This document shows, piece by piece, positions 43,659 to 51,752 of a stretch of 64,000 nt of DNA. The position numbers and the translations under genes are program-made. The notes under the pieces were generated by a model. That model searched no databases and was not told where the DNA came from. It worked only from the letters and a program-made list of their open reading frames with translations. Position 1 is the stretch's first letter; every line of letters starts with the position of its first letter. Source of the stretch: Verrucomicrobiota bacterium (GTDB lineage: Bacteria > Verrucomicrobiota > Verrucomicrobiia > Limisphaerales > UBA1319). The stretch is taken from contig JAKLHY010000024.1 in NCBI GenBank assembly GCA_022709905.1, forward strand, positions 1 through 64,000, read 5' to 3'.

Positions 43659-44534
43659 ATGAGCGAAACGATCGAACTGCAAGGACGAAGCTGGCGCGCC
43701 CAGCAGATCCAAGAGATTGGCCAATGGGTGAGGGAAAACCCCGGCTGGAGCCGCTACCGGCTCTCGCGCGAGCTCTGCACCCGGTGCGGTTGGAGGCGCC
43801 CCAACGGGCAGTTGGCGGACATGGCGGCGCGTAGTTTCCTGAATAAGCTCCAGGAGCGAGCCCTGATCCAACTGCCCCCCTGCCGGCGGGAGAGTCCCAA
43901 CCGCATGAAGCACCGGCGGCTGGAATGCGTGGCGGTGGACACCGGTCCGGTGGCTGGAGAGCTCCGCCAGTTGGGAGCCCTTCAGCTTCACGAGGTGAGT
44001 TCGGATCCGGGCCGGCGCGCGGTCTTCGAAACGCTGCTGGCCACCGAGCATTATCTGAGCTACCGCAGTCCCATTGGAGAGAACCTCAAATATCTCTTGT
44101 GCACCGAGCAGGATCGTCCGGTGGCCGCCTGGCTTTTCGGGGCGGCCGCTTGGCGATGTGAGGCGCGGGATCGGTGGATCGGCTGGAACGATCAAGAGCG
44201 AGCCGCAGGCCTCCATCGACTGACGAACAACACCCGCTTCCTCATCCCCCGGTGGGTCCAGGTCCGTGGACTGGCCAGCTGGGGTTGGAGCCGGGTGAGT
44301 CGACGTCTGGTGGAAGATTGGCAGTCCAAGTATGGGCATGGGATTGAACTGGTGGAAACGTTTGTGGATCGGAGTCGGTTCCATGGGGGCGCTTATGCGG
44401 CCAGCAATTGGTTGGAGGTGGGGCTCACCCAGGGACGCAGCCGTGGGGATCGAGAGCGCCGGATCCAGGTTCCCAAGAAAGCCGTGTTTGTTTATCCGCT
44501 CAGCCGCCAGGCTCGCCAAAGGTTGTGCCGATGA
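43659..44534 (+). CDS. druA: DruA-family (DUF4338) protein inside IS66
   Basis: A 291-aa protein with DUF4338 features: AWLFGAAAWRCEARDRWIGW, LTNNTRFLIPRWVQVRGLAS, RRLVEDWQSKYGHGIELVET, FVDRSRFHGGAYAASNW. DUF4338 is the domain of DruA from the Druantia anti-phage system; no other Druantia genes are present. It lies between tnpB and tnpC and overlaps tnpC by 4 nt (ATGA). It must move with the element. Its role here may be defence or help in transposition; the sequence cannot decide. Confidence 0.85.
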   Translation: MSETIELQGRSWRAQQIQEIGQWVRENPGWSRYRLSRELCTRCGWRRPNGQLADMAARSFLNKLQERALIQLPPCRRESPNRMKHRRLECVAVDTGPVAGELRQLGALQLHEVSSDPGRRAVFETLLATEHYLSYRSPIGENLKYLLCTEQDRPVAAWLFGAAAWRCEARDRWIGWNDQERAAGLHRLTNNTRFLIPRWVQVRGLASWGWSRVSRRLVEDWQSKYGHGIELVETFVDRSRFHGGAYAASNWLEVGLTQGRSRGDRERRIQVPKKAVFVYPLSRQARQRLCR

Positions 44535-46255
44535 GCGCGACTCCAGAGGAAATGTTGGCGGAGGAAAACCAGCGGCTGCGCCAGGAGAACGAAGCATTGC
44601 GAAACCAGCGGAACACCCTTGAGTCTGAGAAGGAGGCGTTGCGACTCCAGCGGGATAGCCTTGAGTCTGAGAAGGAGGCGTTGCGACTCCAGCTCCAGGA
44701 GCTTGAAGTCATTCGGCGCAACCTGGAACATACGGTGGCTGTTTACAAGCGGTGTCTCTTTGGTTCTCGTTCGGAAAAGATTGATCCCAAGGAACTGGAG
44801 GCCCGGATTGCCAAAGCAGCTGCCGAGGCCCGGGACCAACTGGCCCAGGAGAAACGCCCGGGAGATCCTCCCCCGGAAGCCGAGGAAGAACAGCCTGAAG
44901 AGAAGGCGAACCCCTCGGCCGATCAAGCCAACCCGCCCGCAGATCAACCGGGCGACCCACAGAAAGAGAAGAAACGCCAAGCCCGCCCGCACGGCCGGGG
45001 TGGTTTTCCCGCGCATTTGCCGCGTCGCCGGATCGAGCATCCCGTCGATCCCGCCCAGGCCGTCTGTGGGTGTTGCCCGGATCATCCGCCCCTGATCCAG
45101 GTGGGGGAGGATACGTGTGAGAAACTGGTCAAGCTGCCCGTTCAATATGAGGTGCAGGTCCATGTGTATCCCCAGATGGCCTGCCAACGATGTCATGAGG
45201 GGGTGACCAGCGCGCCTCGCCAGGACAATAGCCTCCGAGCCGATGTGAGCGTGATCGCCGATGTCGTGGTCAAGAAGTACGTGGAACACCAACCCCTTTA
45301 CCGCCAGCAACAAGCCTTTGACCGATTAGAGATCCCGATCAGTCGGCAGACGCTCTGCGATTGGACCGGCTGGTGCAGCGATCAAGTCGAGCCGATCGTC
45401 CAGGCGATGGCCGACTATATCTGTGCCCAGCCGCTGATCCAGTCCGACGAGACCCCGGTGCGGATGCAATTAGCCAATGGCCAGATGGAGACGGCACGAC
45501 TCTTTGCCTACGGATTGCCGTGGGCGGAGGTGGTCTTTGATTTTCGAACGGACAAGAGCCAGAAAGGTCCCAAGGAGTTTCTTCAAAGGACCAGGGCTGG
45601 CTTTTTACAGACCGATGGGGGCAGTTCGTATGTGCCGGTGTTTAAAGCTCTGGAACTGTTGCATGTGGCGTGCATGGCGCATATTCGTCGAGGTCTATTC
45701 GAGGCTCGATCCGACGCGCCCCTGGCTGTGGATTTGTTGCTGGCTGCCATCCAGAAACTCTATCGGATCGAGAGCCAGGCCAAGGCGATGGGTCTGTGCC
45801 TGGAAGCCCGTTTGCAATTACGGCAGCAGGAAGCCAAGCCGATCTTTAACGACGTGGGCGATCTCATCGCCACGCTGCGCAAGGATGTCCTGCCCAAGAG
45901 CCCATTGGGCCGGGCGCTCAGCTATGCGCAGCACCAATGGCCGGCCATGGCTCGATACCTGGAGGTCCCTCAAGCCGAGTTGGACAATAACTCGACCGAA
46001 CATGGCCTCAGAGGAGTCGTGCTCGGTCGCCGTAACTGGCTGCACGTCGGCCAGGAAGCAGGCGGAGAGAAGGCGGCCCATCTCTTCTCGCTCATGATCA
46101 CCTGCAAGCGGCTGGGGGTCGAACCTTACGCCTACCTTCACGATATCCTGCGCCGGTTACCCACTCATCCCAACAAGCACATCTGGCAGCTCACTCCCAG
46201 GGGCTGGAAGGAAACCTTCGCGCCCAAGAGCCCGCCGCCCAGTCCCAGCGACTGA
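44531..46255 (+). CDS. tnpC: IS66 TnpC transposase
   Basis: A 574-aa IS66 transposase. A long coiled coil (about residues 8-75) leads to the zinc-finger part (YRQQQAFDRLEIPISRQTLC after CGCCPDHPPL) and the DDE domain: IQSDETPVRM (Asp), LQTDGGSSYVPVF (Asp), and LDNNSTEHGLRGVVLGRRNW (Glu). The IS66 C-terminal domain ends in PYAYLHDILRRLPTHP. Full length, thus probably active. A 42-bp tandem repeat (44617-44692) doubles LESEKEALRLQ in the coiled coil. Confidence 0.96.
   Translation: MSATPEEMLAEENQRLRQENEALRNQRNTLESEKEALRLQRDSLESEKEALRLQLQELEVIRRNLEHTVAVYKRCLFGSRSEKIDPKELEARIAKAAAEARDQLAQEKRPGDPPPEAEEEQPEEKANPSADQANPPADQPGDPQKEKKRQARPHGRGGFPAHLPRRRIEHPVDPAQAVCGCCPDHPPLIQVGEDTCEKLVKLPVQYEVQVHVYPQMACQRCHEGVTSAPRQDNSLRADVSVIADVVVKKYVEHQPLYRQQQAFDRLEIPISRQTLCDWTGWCSDQVEPIVQAMADYICAQPLIQSDETPVRMQLANGQMETARLFAYGLPWAEVVFDFRTDKSQKGPKEFLQRTRAGFLQTDGGSSYVPVFKALELLHVACMAHIRRGLFEARSDAPLAVDLLLAAIQKLYRIESQAKAMGLCLEARLQLRQQEAKPIFNDVGDLIATLRKDVLPKSPLGRALSYAQHQWPAMARYLEVPQAELDNNSTEHGLRGVVLGRRNWLHVGQEAGGEKAAHLFSLMITCKRLGVEPYAYLHDILRRLPTHPNKHIWQLTPRGWKETFAPKSPPPSPSD
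44617..44692 (+). repeat. In-frame 42-bp tandem repeat in tnpC
   Basis: Two copies of a 34-bp sequence with a 42-bp period (14 codons, two heptads) encode SLESEKEALRLQ-type segments. The repeat lengthens the coiled coil without breaking its register. Confidence 0.85.
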
Positions 46256-46352
46256 GTCCCACCCACTCTAGCCTTAACTGTCAGCCGGTTCGCTCGCCTC
46301 GCGCAATTACCCGACGCGCCCCGCGCCCCACACGGTTCCGCCGGACGGTTAC

Positions 46353-46499
46353 GGTAGGAAGCCATATTTGTCCGCCGCCGACAACGGACGGTGGTCTTTC
46401 AGGATACCCCGACGGGGCATTGGACTGAACATCCGTATCCACAGGTCAGTCCCCGGCATTGGGCCTACGCACTGATCCGGGCGGCTTTAGATCGCTGAT
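46353..46499 (+). pseudogene. Right half of copy B gene A3 (after IS66)
   Basis: Starts with the target duplication GGTAGGAA and continues as FVRRRQR-type sequence to the end of A3 (GHWTEHPYPQVSPRHWAY). It joins with 42803-42840 if the element is removed. Similarity to copy A continues to about 46665. Confidence 0.9.
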
Positions 46500-46694
46500 G
46501 CCACTGATCTTTTCCGGTCCGAGACCGGCCGAGAACCGGTGCGAGGACGATCGGATGCCGCCGTCACGGGGAAAGAGGCGGGCGCTGATCCCGAACAGGC
46601 CTAATCCCGGATGCCATGGAATTCCCGCGATTCCCTTGGACATGTCAGGAACGCCACCGTAACGAGGCTCATGTTGGGATTAAACACACAAAAA

Positions 46695-47075
46695 ATGAAG
46701 CCTATGACAAACACCGTAGAAACAACGGAGGAACCGACCAAGAAGACCACCCCGAAAACCAAGACCACGAAAACACAAGACCCGAAGGCCGATACAGCAC
46801 CGGCTGCAAAAGACAAGACTCCAAAACCGGGGAAAGTCAACAAGGCCAGCGCCGAGTTGGGTGACCGTCTGCCGACGACGATCGAGGAATTGAAGGCGAC
46901 CAAAGGCGGATTAGTCTGCTTCCTATTCCTTTCCGGTAAGGAAAAGGCGGAGATCGCCAAGGAACTCAAAACCGCCTTCGGCCTGGGCGACACCCAGGCG
47001 GTTAAGATCGTGCGGCGAATGAGCGGCCGGGCGCGGTTTTTCCGGCGGGTATTCGAGCTAATGGCGGCGAAGTAA
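46695..47075 (+). CDS. Hypothetical protein with Thr/Lys-rich N-terminus
   Basis: A 126-aa protein. Residues 1-55 form a low-complexity tail (EEPTKKTTPKTKTTKTQDPK), and the folded part is LPTTIEELKATKGGLVCFLF, SGKEKAEIAKELKTAFGLG, DTQAVKIVRRMSGRARFF: a helical HTH-like domain. No family was recognised. A strong terminator follows. ATG choices at 46671, 46695 and 46704 are all possible. Confidence 0.6.
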   Translation: MKPMTNTVETTEEPTKKTTPKTKTTKTQDPKADTAPAAKDKTPKPGKVNKASAELGDRLPTTIEELKATKGGLVCFLFLSGKEKAEIAKELKTAFGLGDTQAVKIVRRMSGRARFFRRVFELMAAK

Positions 47076-47097
47076 GGAACAGTCCAGCGACGTACAG

Positions 47098-47126
47098 GCC
47101 CCTGGAGAAATCCGGGGGCTTTTTTT
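47098..47126 (+). terminator. Rho-independent terminator
   Basis: GGCCCCTGG and CCGGGGGC pair to form a stem with a 6-nt loop, followed by seven T. It ends the preceding hypothetical gene. Confidence 0.85.
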
Positions 47127-47235
47127 ATGCCCTGATCGGCCGAGGAGGCCGCCATGAGACAAGCTGCGCGGACTGTGCGCGTTGCGTTGCTATGTTTTTG
47201 TTGCCAATCATTCATCCCAATTTACACTCCGTTGC

Positions 47236-48036
47236 GTGCGAAATAACTTGCCCACAATCTTCGTGGTTCTGTTGGAAATGGCTGTTTGCTTTTCCTGTGC
47301 GCAAACCCCGGTGCCTCCTCTTGCCCAGCTCAAGAACGCGGCCGAAAAAGGCGATCCAATTGCCCAGGATCGACTGGCTGACGCCTATCAAAGTCGTCTT
47401 GATTTTACCACAGCGGAAGTCTGGTATCGCAAGGCCGCCCAAAAAGGCATCCCCAATTCACAATACCGCTTGGGGTGCAAGCTCTATGAGCGGTCAACCA
47501 AGCCATGGTCGGCAAAGGAAACGCGGCAGGCCGAAACCGAGGAAGCGATCCAATGGTTTCTACGGGCGGCCAACCAGGGGCATTTTGAGGCACAAGTTCA
47601 GCTTGCTTCACTTTGTACCGATGGCAAATACCTGCCTCAGGATAATGCGGAAGCTTACAAATGGCTCACGGTGGCCATGCGATCTCCCACGCCGATAGTA
47701 CCGCGTGTGCACCGAGACAATCTTATCCTCAAAATGACCCAGGAGCAGATTCAGGAAGGGGAAAGGCGGGCCAAGGCTTTTGTTCCGCACAAGACAACCG
47801 TAGATGAGCTGCCCGAGCCTGCTTTTCTAAAGCAGATTAAGCTGAATGGCATCACGGGTATCGGCAACAATCGGTTGGCGATGATCAATGGGAAACCTCT
47901 GGGTGTTGGCGAGCAAGGATCAATTAAAGTCGCCAATCATTCTCTCAATATCCGCTGTGTCAGCATTCAGGACACGGCGGTAAAGATAACCGTCGAAAAC
48001 TACTCAGGTTTTCTCCTGCTCCGAATGCCGGACTAG
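47236..48036 (+). CDS. Secreted Sel1-repeat protein
   Basis: A 266-aa exported protein. The GTG start at 47236 gives a good signal peptide (NNLPTIFVVLLEMAVCFSCA); an ATG 18 codons upstream is also possible. Sel1/TPR-like repeats follow: LKNAAEKGDPIAQDRLADAY, AEVWYRKAAQKGIPNSQYRL, AIQWFLRAANQGHFEAQVQL, AYKWLTVAMR. The C-terminal domain (about residues 180-266) is beta-rich and resembles pilus-type assembly domains (GKPLGVGEQGSIKVANHSLN). Likely a protein-interaction scaffold outside the cytoplasm. Confidence 0.75.
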   Translation: MRNNLPTIFVVLLEMAVCFSCAQTPVPPLAQLKNAAEKGDPIAQDRLADAYQSRLDFTTAEVWYRKAAQKGIPNSQYRLGCKLYERSTKPWSAKETRQAETEEAIQWFLRAANQGHFEAQVQLASLCTDGKYLPQDNAEAYKWLTVAMRSPTPIVPRVHRDNLILKMTQEQIQEGERRAKAFVPHKTTVDELPEPAFLKQIKLNGITGIGNNRLAMINGKPLGVGEQGSIKVANHSLNIRCVSIQDTAVKITVENYSGFLLLRMPD

Positions 48037-48148
48037 AAACCGATGGGTCCCAACAACTGGCGAAGCCTTCCGAGCAGTTTTTTGTCGAGACTCTTCTCAT
48101 CGGTGCGAATGTCGATTGGCATTCGGCTTGCTGGATTTAACCTTCTCT

Positions 48149-49012
48149 ATGGCAAGAAGTAGAAGAAGGAAAAATGATCCGTTGGAACTGATTGCCCCCA
48201 TTGCGGGTTTAGTGATGTTGGTAGGAATGGTCTCGCCCAAAGCCCGTGAGGCCATCTTTGCCGTCAGCATCGCCGCCTTCTGGCTCATGGGTATATTCCT
48301 GGTAGGATTGATTTGCTTCGGCATTTACAGATGGACGACACGATCGCTGAGGTCAACTTCGAGCCGCTCACTCCCTGAATCATCTTCCGATGAGACAAGT
48401 TCACTTTCTGTGATCGTCCCTGAAATGGAAGTTCCGAACCAAACTCGAAACACCCGGCAGAAGTCAATAGCTGAGCTTCTGGAGCAACTCCACTCTATCG
48501 ATTGGTTCCAATTTGAGAAGCTGGTTGCGCTGACTTATCGGAAACTGGGCTACATGGTGACCCGGAGAGGCGGAGCAAATCCTGATGGGGGCATTGACCT
48601 CCTGATTGAAAAGGAGGGGCAGCGGACAGCGGTCCAGTGCAAACACTGGAAAGCCTGGAAAGTGGGGGTCAAGGCGGTGCGTGAATTCCTGGGGGCTCTG
48701 ACCGATGCTGGAATTCAGAAAGGGATTTTCATTACGCTTCGAGGCTACAGTTCTGAGGCAAGGCAATTGGCCGAAAAGCATGGCATTGAAATCGTCCATG
48801 AGGTGGGGCTGGCGAAATTACTTGAGGCAACAGACGCCAATTACGATCCTGAAACGCTGGCGATCCTCCGGGATACATCCAAGTACTGTCCGAAGTGCGA
48901 ACGGGAGATGGTTTTGCGGACCGCCGCTAAAGGTGCGGGAGCAGGCAAACAGTTCTGGGGTTGCTCAGGCTACCCGAGGTGTCGGTATACGATGCCCGTG
49001 TCGGAAGACTAA
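48149..49012 (+). CDS. Membrane-anchored Mrr-type restriction endonuclease with zinc ribbon
   Basis: A 287-aa protein. Two membrane helices (ELIAPIAGLVMLVGMV; AAFWLMGIFLVGLICFGIYR) precede an Mrr-cat nuclease: FEKLVALTYRKLGYMVTRRG, NPDGGIDLLIE (catalytic Asp) and AVQCKHWK (QxK), then GAGKQFWGCSGYPRCRYT, a topoisomerase-type zinc ribbon. Such proteins are linked with restriction of foreign DNA. The shorter start at 48149 (MARSRRRKNDP) gives a basic N-terminus before the first helix. It stands directly before the I-E operon on the same strand. Confidence 0.85.
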   Translation: MARSRRRKNDPLELIAPIAGLVMLVGMVSPKAREAIFAVSIAAFWLMGIFLVGLICFGIYRWTTRSLRSTSSRSLPESSSDETSSLSVIVPEMEVPNQTRNTRQKSIAELLEQLHSIDWFQFEKLVALTYRKLGYMVTRRGGANPDGGIDLLIEKEGQRTAVQCKHWKAWKVGVKAVREFLGALTDAGIQKGIFITLRGYSSEARQLAEKHGIEIVHEVGLAKLLEATDANYDPETLAILRDTSKYCPKCEREMVLRTAAKGAGAGKQFWGCSGYPRCRYTMPVSED

Positions 49013-49078
49013 AAGCCATCGATCTCTTTTGCAGAAATGAGGGAATCGATGCTACAAAATTGAGCCGAAGAAAAATAT

Positions 49079-49107
49079 GGGGGTTGGACCGTATTTGACC
49101 AACCCCC
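49079..49107 (+). promoter_or_regulatory. GC-rich palindrome upstream of I-E cas3, shared with the I-C operon
   Basis: GGGGGTTGG and CCAACCCCC form a perfect 9-bp inverted repeat around ACCGTATTTGA. The 11-nt core (CAAATACGGTC on the reverse strand) is the same as at 9081-9110. It ends 20 bp before the cas3 ATG at 49128. The longest open frame begins inside the palindrome, which argues for the later start codon. Confidence 0.6.
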
Positions 49108-49127
49108 TATGCTTAAATCTTGAGGTA

Positions 49128-51752
49128 ATGGATCCGGACAACATTCATTTTTGGGCGAAGACCACGAAGAATGCCGAGGGAATAGATATGCCCGGCATTT
49201 CTGTCTATGACCACTGCCTCAATGTCGGTTGCGTGGCGGAGGCGCTGATCGCGGCGTTGCCGCCACGCGTGCAAGCCTTGCTCCCGCCGGGCGCGGTCAC
49301 ACTGGCGGCGCTGCATGACATCGGGAAGATCACGCTTGGCTTCCAGGCCAAGTGTCCGATGTGGCTGGAAGACGACCGGTTGCCGAAGTTCTCACCGGGC
49401 GAGATTGTGCTATCCGTTTCCGATCATGCTTTGGTCAGCCAGGTGTTCCTCCAAAATTCGCTTCAGCCTGCGCCTGCCCGGCTCTGGGCCGCTGCCGTTG
49501 GTGCGCATCATGGTCGGCCGAAAGGTAGAACTGCGCAGTTACCCAAAAGCACGCCGGAAGCCCTCGCCAAATGGGCGGAGCTTCATCGCGGCAAACTTGC
49601 TCGGGAACTTATTTCACTATTTGGCGCTCTACCTGACTTACCGCCTGATCCTCGCTTCGTTCCGCATCACTCCGACCTGTGGCTTCTCGCAGGACTCATA
49701 ACTGTCGCGGACTGGATTGGTTCGAACGAAACGTGGTTCTCACCCAAACGTGGGCTGCCACAGGAAGTTGCCCGGCAGCAGGCGCGGAGCGCGCTGGTTC
49801 GGATCGGCTGGCCGGGTGGGCGGCTCAAGCAGACCGACTTTGCGACCGCATTCTTCGCCGGACAGCAAACCCCTTTCATCCCGAATCCGCTGCAACAGGC
49901 CGTGGTGGAGGCCGCACAAGCTCCCGGCGTCATCATCATCGAAGGCCCAATGGGCTGCGGCAAAACCGAGGCAGCCCTGTTCGCCGCACAGCAATGGATC
50001 GCTGTCGGCCCCAACCACGGAATCTACTTTGCGCTCCCCACCCAGGTGACCAGCAACCGGATTCACAAGCGCGTCGAACAATTCCTCCGCAATACGCTGG
50101 TGGACGAAGCGCCGCTGCGACTGGCCCACGGAAACGCCTGGCTAGAAGACGATTTCGATCTTCGCCTCCGGCCGACGTTCCACTGGCGATCCGATAGAAG
50201 CAGTGACGACCCCGCCGAGAGTGTTCGTGAATCCCGCTCTTGGTTTGCCTCGGCCAAACAAGCACTACTGGCCACTTACGGTGTGGGCACAATTGACCAA
50301 GCTCTTCAAGCCGTGGTGGCGGTGAAACACTTCTTTGTCAGGCGTTTTGCCCTCGCCGGCAAGGTCGTCATCCTCGACGAAGTCCATTCCTACGACATCT
50401 ACACCGGCACGCTCGTCGCGGCGCTCATCCGCGAGCTGGTGAATCTCCGCTGTTCTGTCGTCGTCCTGAGCGCCACGCTCACCGCCGCCCGGCGCAGGGA
50501 ATTGCTCAAGGGAGCGGGTGTAATCGAAACCGATTCGCCGCAAACCTACCCGCTCATCACCACAGGCGTAAACGGAAACGCCCGACACTTCGCCCCTGAC
50601 TGGAAATCGAAACGCCGCATCGCTCTGCGTCCGGCTGTTATCCCCGAAGCCGAAACTGTTGCCGAGCTTGTCCGGCGCGCCGAGGCCGGTCAACAGGTTC
50701 TCTGGATTCGCAACACGGTGATCGAGGCGCAGGAAGCATTTCGAGAGGCTTGTTGCTCAGCGCGTGAATGCCTCGTGCGCGTCGGCCTGCTGCACAGCCG
50801 GTTTCCCTTTCAACGCCGCGCGCAACTTGAGGACGACTGGCTGGAACGGCTCGGCAAAAACCGTCCCGCCGATGGGCCAGGCTCCATCCTCATAGCAACC
50901 CAGGTCGTGGAGCAAAGCGTGGACATCGACTTGGATTTCATCATCTCCGACCTCGCTCCCACCGATATGCTACTTCAGCGCCTCGGACGCTTGTGGCGGC
51001 ACGAACGTCCCCACCGCCCCACCTCGCAACCGGAGTTTTGGATTCGCCTACCGGAGTTGCCTGCCAATGCGGATGCCGGCGCATTGAAAAAGTCCTTCGG
51101 ACGCAGTGCCCGCGTCTATGCGCCTTATGTCCTCTTGCGGACGATGGATGTCTGGCAATCGCAAACGGAAATCAATCTCCCAGCCGATATCCGCCCACTG
51201 CTCGAAGCCACCTACGCCGAACCGGACAAGAACGAGGCAGACGCCTGGAGGGAAGTCCATGCGGAATTGGAAACCGAGAAGGCCACCCTTGCCGCCAATG
51301 CTGCTGCCGCCACCCGTGTGCTGGGCAATCCCGTGCTCGCCGACAAGGAGGAAATCCTCACCCGGCGCAAAGGCCCTCCCACCACACCGGTCATCCTGCT
51401 TCGCTCCATCACGGGCGGGCTCAACGGCCTCACCACGCTCGCGGCGCTTGATGGCTCGCGCGTCGAAATAAGCGAACACGAATGGCGGCGTGCCCATGCC
51501 CGCTTCCTGCTCGAATGGATGGTGCGCGCCCCGCATTGGATGGTTCCCGCGAATGCGCCCCGCCCGCGATGGCTCGACCTGCACGGTCCTTCCGATGCTG
51601 TGGTCGCCGTGGTGCGCGACGACGGGCGCTGCCTTTTCGGCGAAGACGTTTCCCCGATGACATACGATCCGCGCCTCGGCCTTTTTGCCGAACGCGCTCC
51701 ACAACCCGCACCGCAAACCTGGAAGGACGACGACGATGAATTTGACTATTGA
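49128..51752 (+). CDS. cas3: Cas3 nuclease-helicase (type I-E)
   Basis: An 874-aa protein. HD motif LAALHDIGKITLGFQ and NVGCVAEAL-type N-terminus (residues about 20-90); helicase Walker A EGPMGCGKTEAALF, DEVH box VVILDEVHSYD, motif III VVLSATLTAARR, and motif VI LLQRLGRLWRH. It begins with MDPDNIHFWAKT, the usual I-E start, with GAGGT close upstream. Target-strand unwinding and cleavage are expected. It overlaps cse1 by 17 nt. Confidence 0.97.
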   Translation: MDPDNIHFWAKTTKNAEGIDMPGISVYDHCLNVGCVAEALIAALPPRVQALLPPGAVTLAALHDIGKITLGFQAKCPMWLEDDRLPKFSPGEIVLSVSDHALVSQVFLQNSLQPAPARLWAAAVGAHHGRPKGRTAQLPKSTPEALAKWAELHRGKLARELISLFGALPDLPPDPRFVPHHSDLWLLAGLITVADWIGSNETWFSPKRGLPQEVARQQARSALVRIGWPGGRLKQTDFATAFFAGQQTPFIPNPLQQAVVEAAQAPGVIIIEGPMGCGKTEAALFAAQQWIAVGPNHGIYFALPTQVTSNRIHKRVEQFLRNTLVDEAPLRLAHGNAWLEDDFDLRLRPTFHWRSDRSSDDPAESVRESRSWFASAKQALLATYGVGTIDQALQAVVAVKHFFVRRFALAGKVVILDEVHSYDIYTGTLVAALIRELVNLRCSVVVLSATLTAARRRELLKGAGVIETDSPQTYPLITTGVNGNARHFAPDWKSKRRIALRPAVIPEAETVAELVRRAEAGQQVLWIRNTVIEAQEAFREACCSARECLVRVGLLHSRFPFQRRAQLEDDWLERLGKNRPADGPGSILIATQVVEQSVDIDLDFIISDLAPTDMLLQRLGRLWRHERPHRPTSQPEFWIRLPELPANADAGALKKSFGRSARVYAPYVLLRTMDVWQSQTEINLPADIRPLLEATYAEPDKNEADAWREVHAELETEKATLAANAAAATRVLGNPVLADKEEILTRRKGPPTTPVILLRSITGGLNGLTTLAALDGSRVEISEHEWRRAHARFLLEWMVRAPHWMVPANAPRPRWLDLHGPSDAVVAVVRDDGRCLFGEDVSPMTYDPRLGLFAERAPQPAPQTWKDDDDEFDY

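Larger units (their letters stand above)
42841..46352 (+). mobile_element. IS66-family element carrying a DruA (DUF4338) gene
   Basis: A complete 3,512-bp element. Its inverted ends are GTAACCGTCCGGCGGAGCCG on the left and the near-perfect complement at 46331-46352. Both sides have the same 8-bp duplication GGTAGGAA (42833-42840 and 46353-46360), the known length for IS66. The order is tnpA-tnpB-druA-tnpC. It is inserted in the A3 gene of copy B and looks recent because ends and duplications are intact. Confidence 0.95.

Noticed and set aside
43659-44534. A full Druantia system
   Set aside because: Only the DruA-family gene is present. No DruE-type helicase or other Druantia genes are nearby; the neighbours are IS66 genes.
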